Assembly: GCA_900768635.1 (NCBI GenBank)
Contig: CAAGDP010000194.1
Location: 1 to 30,445, forward strand
Source: Enterobacterales bacterium
GTDB taxonomy: Bacteria > Pseudomonadota > Gammaproteobacteria > Enterobacterales > Succinivibrionaceae
Direction of reading: 5' to 3'
Length of the DNA: 30,445 bases
In this document: positions 1-6,861 of the stretch, piece after piece
How the letters are laid out: every line of letters begins with the position of its first letter
Numbering within the stretch: position 1 is the stretch's first letter
Position numbers and translations under genes: made by a program
Notes under the pieces: generated by a model
What the model was told of the DNA's origin: nothing
The model's database searches: none
The model's input: only the letters and a program-made list of their open reading frames with translations

Positions 1-228
1 ACAGGATCAAGACGCTTCGAAGAATGGGGTATAGTTACCCTGATGATGACTGTTTCCTCCTTAAAATCAGATCAAAGCAGGAAGTTTTCTAATGACAAAA
101 GTTAGTCTATCAACAAAAATTTAGATTGAGCCAAAATAATAACAACCTCCGCTGAATAACCTTAAGACCAGGAAAATAATACTGTCTGAACTGGTTACAG
201 CAACAGGAGGACACACCGTCAGTTCCTA
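1..228. other. Unresolved edge region downstream of the eptA-like gene
   Basis: No complete gene is visible. Two plus-strand frames are open from the left edge and stop at about 92 and 105, so the 3' end of a plus-strand gene may enter here, but I cannot choose the frame and recognise neither peptide. On the minus strand a strong AAGGAGG lies near position 60 without a usable ATG downstream. No convincing terminator for the minus-strand gene that ends at 229 is visible. Confidence 0.2.
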
Positions 229-1947
229 CTAAAATTCCTCCATACATCCTTGCAGAATATCCTTATCCTGCTCGTAAGTCTGCGACTTGATACGAAAAAG
301 ACCTAAGAGAGTAGACCAGAGATTATCATGTGACCAGGAAAAGTTGGTTTTATTTTCAAGACAAACAGTATCTAGTTTAAAACGTGATTTAAAACCTTCT
401 GAAAACCACATAACCATCGGAACTTTTTTCTGCTCATCAGGGCTAAATAGTTCAGGAGCTCCATGAAGATAAAAACCCTTTTCACCAAGACTCTCTCCAT
501 GATCTGATACATAGATTAGAGCTGTATCAACATTAGTCATCCCGGAAAGTCGGTTAATTATATCGGCAAGAACTTTGTCTGTATAACTAACTGAATTATC
601 ATAGGCATTTCTCAGTTCTTTGAGGTCACAGGATCTGAGATCCTTACTTTTGCATGTAGGTCCCCATTTTTCAAAAGTTTCAGGATATCGAAGATGGTAA
701 GCCGGTCCATGACTTCCTATCATATGCAGATAAACAATATTTTCCCCTTCTGATACAAAATCATGAGAATTAAGAATAGCCGGAAAAACTTCATCATAGC
801 AATTTCCATTCCTGCACAAGTTTGCTTTCTCTCTATCTGAAAGAAGATCTTCCGCTACAAGCGTTTTAATATTTTGAGATACTCCCTTACTGCCACTCTG
901 GTTATCAATCCAAACCTGATTTACAGGGAGACGATTGATAACGTCCGGTAAGAATTCTTCCGAGAGAATAAGTTCTCTGTCGTAATTAGATCGGCCAATT
1001 CTGCTGAACATACAGGGAAGAGATACGGCTGTGCTGGTACCACAGGAAGTTACATCAGAAAAATTAAAAATATCAGTCTTTCGCAAAAAAAGATTAGTAT
1101 CCCGAGAATAACCGGAAAGACCCCAGCTTGTTGCACGCGTAGTTTCACCTATTACGACCGCTATTAAGAGAGGTTTTCCCTTAATTATGTCTTCAGACAA
1201 AACCGGATTAGGATCCACCACAATTCGCTTTCCGTCGGTCCTGGTTTTACCTTCTCTGGAAATTATACGTGTAAAAGATGCCACAATATTTGACGGTGTA
1301 ATAAGGTAACGGGCTTCATGATGCTCTCTCATATAAAAAGCCAAGCCGTTATAATCAGTAATAAGAAAAACTCCACCTATCACTAAACATGCTATAGCCA
1401 CACCCAGTCTTTTTATCCTTCCTGTTACTGATATATGCTCAGACTTATAACGCCAGACCAAAATAATTGGTGGCAAAGCACCCAAAAACAGAATCACCAG
1501 AAGAGTTAAAGACAAAAGATCCTTTGTTTCCTGATAATCGGTTTCAAGGACATTGCGGATCATTTCCGGTGTCATTAGTGTTCCATAAAGGCTGGAGAAA
1601 GCAAGACCAGCTCCTCCCACAACTGAAAGAAATACTACAAGCACTTTCAGGACTTTGGCCGGTAAAAAGCCGCTCATAATCAATAAGAGAGATGTATGCC
1701 AGAGCACCAGACAAGTACCTCCGGAAACCAGAAACAACAAGCCATTTTTGGTAAATAAGATCCCGGAAAGAGCATCTTTCCAGAACGGAAAGGAATCCAC
1801 GCCAACCCACCAAAATGAAACCAGAAGAGCCATAAAGACCATTCCTGAACATTGCTGTTTAAGAAACATTACCAAAGACTTAAGCAAAACTGAAAAATTC
1901 AAAAGGAGTTTTAACAGGTTCTTTTTATCTATCTGGTTGAGGAACAT
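229..1947 (-). CDS. eptA: Phosphoethanolamine transferase, EptA/MCR family
   Basis: Inner-membrane enzyme that moves phosphoethanolamine from phosphatidylethanolamine to lipid A (family knowledge), lowering surface negative charge and sensitivity to cationic peptides and polymyxin. The 572-residue protein has about five hydrophobic segments in residues 1-200, then a periplasmic alkaline-phosphatase-fold domain. The expected zinc and catalytic residues are all present: E268 in GETTRA, nucleophile T306 in CGTSTAVSLPC, H413 in GSHGPAY, D482/H483 in SDHGES and H495 in YLHG. Six family-type cysteines are kept (C302/C312, C378/C383, C432/C440), which likely form disulfides. The start overlaps the end of the upstream PAP2 gene by 19 bases, so the two are probably cotranscribed. 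The exact acceptor (lipid A, core or another glycan) and any effect on polymyxin cannot be told from sequence; eptA, mcr, eptB or cptA naming is open. Confidence 0.9.
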   Translation of the reverse strand: MFLNQIDKKNLLKLLLNFSVLLKSLVMFLKQQCSGMVFMALLVSFWWVGVDSFPFWKDALSGILFTKNGLLFLVSGGTCLVLWHTSLLLIMSGFLPAKVLKVLVVFLSVVGGAGLAFSSLYGTLMTPEMIRNVLETDYQETKDLLSLTLLVILFLGALPPIILVWRYKSEHISVTGRIKRLGVAIACLVIGGVFLITDYNGLAFYMREHHEARYLITPSNIVASFTRIISREGKTRTDGKRIVVDPNPVLSEDIIKGKPLLIAVVIGETTRATSWGLSGYSRDTNLFLRKTDIFNFSDVTSCGTSTAVSLPCMFSRIGRSNYDRELILSEEFLPDVINRLPVNQVWIDNQSGSKGVSQNIKTLVAEDLLSDREKANLCRNGNCYDEVFPAILNSHDFVSEGENIVYLHMIGSHGPAYHLRYPETFEKWGPTCKSKDLRSCDLKELRNAYDNSVSYTDKVLADIINRLSGMTNVDTALIYVSDHGESLGEKGFYLHGAPELFSPDEQKKVPMVMWFSEGFKSRFKLDTVCLENKTNFSWSHDNLWSTLLGLFRIKSQTYEQDKDILQGCMEEF

Positions 1948-2666
1948 AATTTTGAAACTCCATAACTGATTAAAAAATCAATATCCAAAGTAGCAATTAC
2001 ATGACTTGGGAAATGAGCACCTCTGCCTATCTGCACAAGACCTGCGAGAAATCCCAGAAGGAGAGCAGTAAACAGAAAGGAATAGGCCAGCTTTGGATAT
2101 CGTCCCTGCATACCTGCCCAACCGGACATTAAAACAAAGCCGGTACCGGCAAAACCACTTGGCCAACAGACGCCGATATTGGAGCTGTTAAAGAAACCAT
2201 GAAAAGGAGTAAGGTAGAGATCTTCACCACCATAAACAGACAGATTCCATGGACAGCTCACCTGGTTTATCTGTTTAAGAAGAGCCACAGAAAATAAAGA
2301 CAAACTGAGGGAAATAAGGATCAGACCGCATCTTTTCAGAAGATCCCGATCTGCGACGAATATTCCTGCTTTAAAAAAACTTAAAACCGGAATAATTACA
2401 AGAGGTAAGAAAACCAGAATAATCACAAATTTCAGGTATTTATGAATAAATTCCGGGATCGCCCTGCCCTTCCATATAAATATGCCGTTCTGATAAAAAT
2501 AATCCGTAAACCTGACATCAAGATTATGGATAGGTACAAAGATAATTACCCCAAGTGAAGCAACTGCCAAAGCTACCGGGAGCAAAGGGCAACAGAAAAA
2601 CCTGATGGTAAAATTCCTGACTTTTTTTAAGGAAAGAGAGAAGAGACTGGGATAGTAAAGATTCAC
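1929..2666 (-). CDS. PAP2-family membrane phosphatase with altered PSGH motif
   Basis: A 245-residue multi-pass membrane protein of the PAP2 (phosphatidic acid phosphatase type 2) superfamily, whose members remove phosphate from lipids at the periplasmic face. Motifs of the CPW/RGAHF subgroup are visible: K131 then CPW (138-140) with YGG just after, CWPSGF (167-172) and RGAHFPSH (215-222). The histidine normally ending the second motif (PSGH) is F172, a TTT codon, so activity may be changed. The start is GTG, chosen because AGGAG sits seven bases upstream; that ribosome site lies inside the hairpin at 2667-2698. It overlaps the eptA-like gene by 19 bases. mcr-1 is also paired with a PAP2 gene, so a joint role in lipid A head-group change is reasonable inference. 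The substrate (lipid A phosphate, undecaprenyl diphosphate, phosphatidylglycerol phosphate) is unknown. Confidence 0.75.
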   Translation of the reverse strand: MNLYYPSLFSLSLKKVRNFTIRFFCCPLLPVALAVASLGVIIFVPIHNLDVRFTDYFYQNGIFIWKGRAIPEFIHKYLKFVIILVFLPLVIIPVLSFFKAGIFVADRDLLKRCGLILISLSLSLFSVALLKQINQVSCPWNLSVYGGEDLYLTPFHGFFNSSNIGVCWPSGFAGTGFVLMSGWAGMQGRYPKLAYSFLFTALLLGFLAGLVQIGRGAHFPSHVIATLDIDFLISYGVSKLCSSTR

Positions 2667-2698
2667 AAAAATGCTCCTGAAACATATTCAGAAGCATT
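2667..2698 (-). terminator. Hairpin plus T-run after dnaN; its 3' arm carries the PAP2 ribosome site
   Basis: Read on the minus strand, AATGCTTCTGA pairs with TCAGGAGCATT (11 bp, one G-T wobble, loop ATATGTT), followed by TTT and then the GTG start of the PAP2 gene. As a stem with a U-run it looks like an intrinsic terminator for dnaA-dnaN. The 3' arm also contains AGGAG, the Shine-Dalgarno of the next gene, so it could equally hide that site and act as a translational switch. Which role dominates cannot be told by eye. Confidence 0.6.
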
Positions 2699-2787
2699 CT
2701 AAAAAGGAGGTTGTTAATGACTGGTTAAAATGCTGTCAAAATCGCGTCAAAAACACTATTTGTCTGCTTTTTTATGATATTTATCGG

Positions 2788-3957
2788 TCAGATAACTACC
2801 AGCATTACGATAAATCTCATTTCACAGTAATTGTTCTTTTCATTTAAGTCTATTACTGAAGCGGAGTCATTAAAAGACAGAGTGATGCTTTTACAACTGA
2901 TGTTATCCAGAATATTTAGCAAAAATCTTGGATTTAATCCAATTCGAGAAGCAACACCTTGATATTGAACATTTTCAATGAAAACTTCCGCAGATTCATG
3001 CGAACTGTTCTTAAGATTCAAAAACACCTTATCCTCGGAAGCATTAAGGATCATTTTTTCATCGGAAGATCCGCCAAGAACCGTTACTGCTTTAACAGCA
3101 TTTTTCAAATCTTCACAGTTGACTGTCAGGCGCCCCTTGAAGGAATCCTCTCTTGGAAACAACCGGTTGTGATCAGGATAATCACCCTCTATCAAAGAGG
3201 TAACAAAACAAAAGTCATTGGACTCAAATTTGATTTTGGTTCTGGACATTGAAATATGAATTGGATTATCGCAACTAGATATAAGCTTATTGATTTCCTG
3301 AATACCTGTTCTGCCAATAATAACCTTGAAATCAACAGAAGAATAATCACTTTCCCGATCTAACAATATGAATTTATTCAAGGCCAGGCGGTGAGAATCT
3401 GTGGCTATGCAGAAAAGCTCATTGCCCTTAAGATGCATAAATAAACCGTTAAGAAAAATTCTGGAATCACCTTCAGCCATGGAAAACTGTGTGGTTTTAA
3501 TAATATCTTTCAATTCCCCTTCTGTTAAATCGAATTCACATTCATAGGTACAGGATACATTCTGAGGAAAAGAATTTGCCGGAAGAGTATTGATTTCATA
3601 GATGTTAGTAAATCTTTTTACCTGAACTTTGCCGCTTGATTCATTAAATGAAAAGAAAATTCGATCCTCTTCACTTCCCGATTTTCTTTTTCTGACCAGA
3701 TCAAGTTTGCAGATTTCCTGAAAATTCTTGGCTACCACGGAAATTTCACCATAGGAAACTACCTGCAGTTTTTCCAGCGGAATTGTTACTTTCATTTCAG
3801 ATTCATTATTGACACAAATCATAGTAAGACCGTCATCTTCACTTAATTTGAGCAATACATTCTGAAAATATGTTTTGGTGCCTTTTGCAGACATAGCAAT
3901 ACTGGCAGCCATGGTTAAAGGCTTGATAAGATCCTGCTTTAAAATTGAAAATTCCAT
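2788..3957 (-). CDS. dnaN: DNA polymerase III sliding clamp (beta subunit)
   Basis: Ring-shaped dimer that tethers DNA polymerase III and other partners to DNA. The 389-residue protein (E. coli 366) shows family landmarks: MAEGDSR-x-FLNG, ATDSHRLAL in the middle domain and LIEGDYPDH in the third domain. It starts seven bases after dnaA ends, with AGGAAG overlapping the dnaA stop, so the two genes form an operon with coupled translation. The extreme C-terminus reads FIVMLVVI where E. coli has YVVMPMRL. That strand lines the protein-binding cleft, so the loss of the P-M pair is unusual. No frameshift was found that restores it. recF and gyrB, the usual downstream neighbours, are absent. The identity is secure. 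Confidence 0.97.
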   Translation of the reverse strand: MEFSILKQDLIKPLTMAASIAMSAKGTKTYFQNVLLKLSEDDGLTMICVNNESEMKVTIPLEKLQVVSYGEISVVAKNFQEICKLDLVRKRKSGSEEDRIFFSFNESSGKVQVKRFTNIYEINTLPANSFPQNVSCTYECEFDLTEGELKDIIKTTQFSMAEGDSRIFLNGLFMHLKGNELFCIATDSHRLALNKFILLDRESDYSSVDFKVIIGRTGIQEINKLISSCDNPIHISMSRTKIKFESNDFCFVTSLIEGDYPDHNRLFPREDSFKGRLTVNCEDLKNAVKAVTVLGGSSDEKMILNASEDKVFLNLKNSSHESAEVFIENVQYQGVASRIGLNPRFLLNILDNISCKSITLSFNDSASVIDLNEKNNYCEMRFIVMLVVI

Positions 3958-3964
3958 AATCTTC

Positions 3965-5479
3965 CTATATGTTCAGTAATTCCATTATTCTGTGGTAGTC
4001 ATCAGCCATTACCCGGTCACTGGAAATTCCCTTTCGAATTTTGGTGCATGCGGTAATAACAGTTGTATGATGCTTGCCTCCAAAAAGCTCACCAATTTCC
4101 GGATAACTTTTGTTGGTAACTTCTCTTACAATATACATAGCCAGATTTCTTGGGTAAGATATTGTGCGATAACGTTTGTTTCCCTTCAAATCCTTAACCT
4201 GTATTCGGAAGGTTTCAGCAACTTTAACCAGAACATCATCCGGAGTTATAAGCCGTTCCTGGGACTGAACACGACCTTTGACTGCATCCTTCACCAGTTC
4301 TATAGTCGGTTCTTTTGTAGACGGATCCTGACAGTCACAGTACATTTTTATATCTTTGATAGCACCCTCAATTTCCCGAACATTGGAACGAAACGCCTGT
4401 GCCAGATAATCTGCTATTCGGTCACTGAATATCAGCTTAGATTCCTTTGCCTTGGAATAGATAATTTTAATTCGCTCTTCAATGGTAGGAACATTGATTT
4501 CAGCAATAATGCCCTGATTAAGCCGTGATACTATTCTGTTATCCAGACCTTTAACTTCCTTGGGATAGGTATCACAGGTAATAACGATCTGTTTCAGATT
4601 TTCATACAACCCGTTGATAATATTAAAGATCTGTTCCTGAGTTTTTTCACCGGTAGCAATAAATTGAATATCATCCATAAGCAGCACATCAGCATCAGAA
4701 TAAAACTTATGAAGAGATTCAATCTGCGGACCTTTATTTCCAAGTTTACTACTTAAAAGAGCTGTAAAATCCCGGAGAAACTGATTGGCATGGACATAAA
4801 CTACATTAAGATTCCCATGTCTTTTGCAAATCTCATTGCCTAGCGCATAAAGAAGATGGGTTTTTCCCAGTCCGGACTGACCCAGAATAATGAGAGGATT
4901 AAACTGATTGTTCAATCCTGGAGCAGCAGCCACACTTTTAGCAGCGCCAAAAGCCATGGAATTGGAATCACCACTGACAAAATTACTGAAAGTTTTGGTT
5001 CTCATAAGAGAGACGTACTTTTCACCGTCTTCTACTGAAGAATTATCCCGGTTATACATCTTAATATGGTTAGTTTTTGATGTTTTACTTCCCTGTCGAG
5101 AAATGATCTTCTGATCAGAAGTGATATTCTGATCTTTTTCTCTAGTATTCTTCAGGTTTTCAACAGTTTTAACAATTTCCTCAGCAGAGTTAATGACAGT
5201 TTTATCCACAGACTGATTTGTACTTTTCAGAGGATGATTGGCTTCACCTGCCACTGAAAAAACCAAAGAACCGGAGGTTTCAAGAGAAGAAAAGGCTGAA
5301 ATAAAGTCTTTGAAAAAGAACTTCTCGATATAATTCTTCATCATCTTATTTGGGCAGGTTATGATGAGCCGATCCCCATCAATACTAGCTTTAAGAGGAT
5401 CTATCCACATTTTAAATTTAGTCTGATCTATCTTTGTTTTGAGAATCTCGTGGATAGTCTGCCATATTTCAGCATCCAT
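3965..5479 (-). CDS. dnaA: Chromosomal replication initiator DnaA
   Basis: AAA+ ATPase that binds DnaA boxes, melts oriC and loads the helicase. At 504 residues it exceeds E. coli DnaA (467), mainly through a long polar linker (domain II, roughly 85-160). Domain I is at the N-terminus (DAEIWQTIHEILK). Domain III has Walker A GQSGLGKTH (200-208) and Walker B VLLMDD (265-270). Domain IV ends with the DNA-reading helix: GGKHHTTV at 467-474, where the family norm is GGRDHTTV. The R-to-K and D-to-H changes fall on residues that contact the DnaA box in E. coli, so box preference may differ. A GAGG lies about nine bases before the ATG. One perfect DnaA box at 5591-5599 upstream suggests autoregulation. 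Confidence 0.98.
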   Translation of the reverse strand: MDAEIWQTIHEILKTKIDQTKFKMWIDPLKASIDGDRLIITCPNKMMKNYIEKFFFKDFISAFSSLETSGSLVFSVAGEANHPLKSTNQSVDKTVINSAEEIVKTVENLKNTREKDQNITSDQKIISRQGSKTSKTNHIKMYNRDNSSVEDGEKYVSLMRTKTFSNFVSGDSNSMAFGAAKSVAAAPGLNNQFNPLIILGQSGLGKTHLLYALGNEICKRHGNLNVVYVHANQFLRDFTALLSSKLGNKGPQIESLHKFYSDADVLLMDDIQFIATGEKTQEQIFNIINGLYENLKQIVITCDTYPKEVKGLDNRIVSRLNQGIIAEINVPTIEERIKIIYSKAKESKLIFSDRIADYLAQAFRSNVREIEGAIKDIKMYCDCQDPSTKEPTIELVKDAVKGRVQSQERLITPDDVLVKVAETFRIQVKDLKGNKRYRTISYPRNLAMYIVREVTNKSYPEIGELFGGKHHTTVITACTKIRKGISSDRVMADDYHRIMELLNI

Positions 5480-5590
5480 ATTGCCAACCTCTGCCGTAAA
5501 AAATTAGATAACCACTATATGTTGTGTTATTTGATAATGGATAAAACTATAAGTGAAAAAAATAGACTAAAGAAAAATAATTCACAGAAA

Positions 5591-5599
5591 TTATCCACA
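5591..5599 (+). promoter_or_regulatory. DnaA box, perfect consensus
   Basis: TTATCCACA matches the E. coli consensus exactly. It lies 112 bases upstream of the dnaA start, in a position suited to autoregulation or origin function. It is the only perfect copy I found in either candidate origin region. Confidence 0.75.
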
Positions 5600-5726
5600 G
5601 TTTGAGAGTATTTTTCAACAGATAAAACACTGTTTCGATCACCCGATCAAAATATCAAAATCCTGATCAGACTAGTGTTTTTTTTATTGTTTTGATCAAA
5701 TTGATCTTTTGTTCTTCATTTTTTAT

Positions 5727-5754
5727 TTGCTATTTAAAACAGAGGTGATAAAAT
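5727..5754 (+). promoter_or_regulatory. Possible rpmH promoter
   Basis: TTGCTA (5727-5732) and TAAAAT (5749-5754) are separated by 16 bases and lie about 100 bases before rpmH. The -35 matches 4 of 6 and the -10 matches 5 of 6 consensus bases. The -10 lies inside the hairpin at 5736-5767, so the two calls compete. Confidence 0.35.
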
Positions 5755-5767
5755 TCATCTGTTTTTT
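5736..5767 (+). terminator. Terminator-like hairpin between the dnaA-side region and rpmH
   Basis: AAAACAGA (5736-5743) pairs with TCTGTTTT (5758-5765). A further TGA/TCA pair sits inside across a GG bulge, and a T-run closes the structure. It could stop plus-strand transcription leaving the intergenic region, or attenuate the rpmH operon. It is AT-rich, hence the low confidence. Confidence 0.3.
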
Positions 5768-5854
5768 ATTATGCGGACCAAATCTGCAATAATGAAAATA
5801 GATGGTTCTGGTTCAGAACTTCTTTATTTTTGCATAACAAATGCGGAGATTATT

Positions 5855-5992
5855 ATGAAGCGTACATTTCAACCTTCAGTATTAAAGCGCGTTCGCACTC
5901 ACGGCTTCCGCAGCCGTATGGCAACAGCAGATGGCCGTAAGGTTCTTTCTCGCCGTCGTGCCAAGGGTCGTGCTCGTTTAACTACTGTATAA
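5855..5992 (+). CDS. rpmH: 50S ribosomal protein L34
   Basis: Small basic protein of the large ribosomal subunit. The 45-residue product begins MKRTFQPSVLKR and continues with HGFRSRMAT and RRRAKGRARLT, essentially the E. coli protein. An in-frame ATG at 5771 would add 28 residues unlike any L34. The start at 5855 is chosen because GGAG lies six bases upstream and the family begins exactly there. The TAA stop shares its last base with the rnpA ATG (TAATG), so rnpA translation is probably coupled. First gene of the conserved rpmH-rnpA-yidD cluster. Confidence 0.97.
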   Translation: MKRTFQPSVLKRVRTHGFRSRMATADGRKVLSRRRAKGRARLTTV

Positions 5993-6348
5993 TGGTTAAA
6001 TTTTCGTTCCCAAGGGAGTTGCGTCTTGTGACTCCCGCTCAATTTGACAACGTCTTCAAAAAGCCTGCAAAGGCTTCTTCTCCAAACCTTACTATTCTTG
6101 CTAGAACTAATGATTTGAGTCATGCCAGGCTGGGTATTATTGTATCTAAAAAAACTATAAAACAAGCTGTTGGCCGAAATCGCTTTAAACGAATAATCAG
6201 AAATTTCTTTCGCATAAACCAGCACACCCTGCCAGCAATAGATCTTGTTGTACTAGGCAAGGGTAATGTAGCATCACTCTCTAATGAAGAACTTGTCAGT
6301 CTGATGGAGAAGCTATGCAAAACCGTTTGTCACCGCTGCAGAAAATAG
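5992..6348 (+). CDS. rnpA: Ribonuclease P protein component
   Basis: Protein cofactor of RNase P, which matures tRNA 5' ends with its catalytic RNA (not in this window). The 118-residue length is normal. The RNA-binding signature is clear: LGIIVSKK, then VGRNRFKRIIRNFFR in the middle. It overlaps rpmH by one base upstream and yidD by 34 bases downstream, the usual compact arrangement. Confidence 0.95.
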   Translation: MVKFSFPRELRLVTPAQFDNVFKKPAKASSPNLTILARTNDLSHARLGIIVSKKTIKQAVGRNRFKRIIRNFFRINQHTLPAIDLVVLGKGNVASLSNEELVSLMEKLCKTVCHRCRK

Positions 6349-6581
6349 GTGTATTTCTGATTTGTATTTATCAGAAAACTCTTAGTCATATCATAGGAAA
6401 TCAGTGCAGATTCTATCCCACCTGTTCCGAATACACGAAACAGGCAATAATTGTGCATGGCTTTTTCAAAGGTTGTATTCTGGGAGCATGGCGGATTCTC
6501 CGTTGTAATCCCTTCAATCCCGGAGGTTACGATCCTGTTCCGGAAATCCATCGCTGGAAAAATGACAAAGAAAAAAACTAA
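6315..6581 (+). CDS. yidD: Membrane protein insertion efficiency factor YidD
   Basis: Small inner-membrane-associated protein thought to help YidC-dependent insertion. The 88 residues carry the family pattern CRFYPTCSEY, then HG-x-x-KG and RILRCNPFNPGGYDPVP. It overlaps rnpA by 34 bases, as is common. The next gene, yidC, is 280 bases away instead of adjacent. Confidence 0.93.
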   Translation: MQNRLSPLQKIGVFLICIYQKTLSHIIGNQCRFYPTCSEYTKQAIIVHGFFKGCILGAWRILRCNPFNPGGYDPVPEIHRWKNDKEKN

Positions 6582-6788
6582 TCATATGGATTTCTGGCAG
6601 ATCCCTGAAAAACTAAGACTGTTGTGTCCATATATCCTAAAAATCTTACTAATCCATATCCCTTGAATTGGTACGCTTCTGTAGCAAAAATGAGTTTCCT
6701 GCACTCCGGACATTTCTCTTCAACAATTAAGTTGAAAATGAAGTAACACTTACTCTTATTTGAGTTGACAGCAAAAGTTGAATATAAT

Positions 6789-6816
6789 TTGAAACTATTA
6801 ATATGCAGTCTATATT
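6789..6816 (+). promoter_or_regulatory. Possible yidC promoter
   Basis: TTGAAA (6789-6794) and TATATT (6811-6816) are 16 bases apart, about 45 bases before the yidC ATG. They lie in a 280-base gap (6582-6861) that otherwise holds no gene, so an own promoter for yidC is likely. A run of eight T follows at 6834-6841. Confidence 0.45.
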
Positions 6817-6861
6817 ATTGAATAATTGATGCCTTTTTTTTAATAAACTAAAGTACACTCT

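Larger units (their letters stand above)
5480..5854. promoter_or_regulatory. dnaA-rpmH divergent intergenic region; alternative origin candidate
   Basis: This 375-base AT-rich gap separates divergent dnaA and rpmH. It holds one perfect DnaA box (TTATCCACA, 5591-5599), a 7-of-9 box on the other strand (AATGGATAA, 5536-5544), and five GATC sites between 5637 and 5706, including the near-palindrome GATCAA-A-TTGATC (5694-5706). Many gammaproteobacteria such as Pseudomonas place oriC here, and gene directions flip at this gap. With a single consensus box it may instead be only the DnaA-regulated dnaA promoter, because the efp-mnmG gap looks more origin-like. Confidence 0.6.

Noticed and set aside
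1467..1969. Plus-strand frames of 70 and 104 codons over the eptA-like gene
   Set aside because: They lie opposite a gene with full catalytic motifs and show no family features: shadow frames.
5771..5854. Longer rpmH starting at the upstream ATG
   Set aside because: The extra 28 residues are unlike L34, and the start at 5855 has a proper GGAG and matches the family exactly.
6765..6788. TTGACA followed by TATAAT as a yidC promoter
   Set aside because: Both hexamers are perfect but only 12 bases apart, too close for a sigma-70 promoter.
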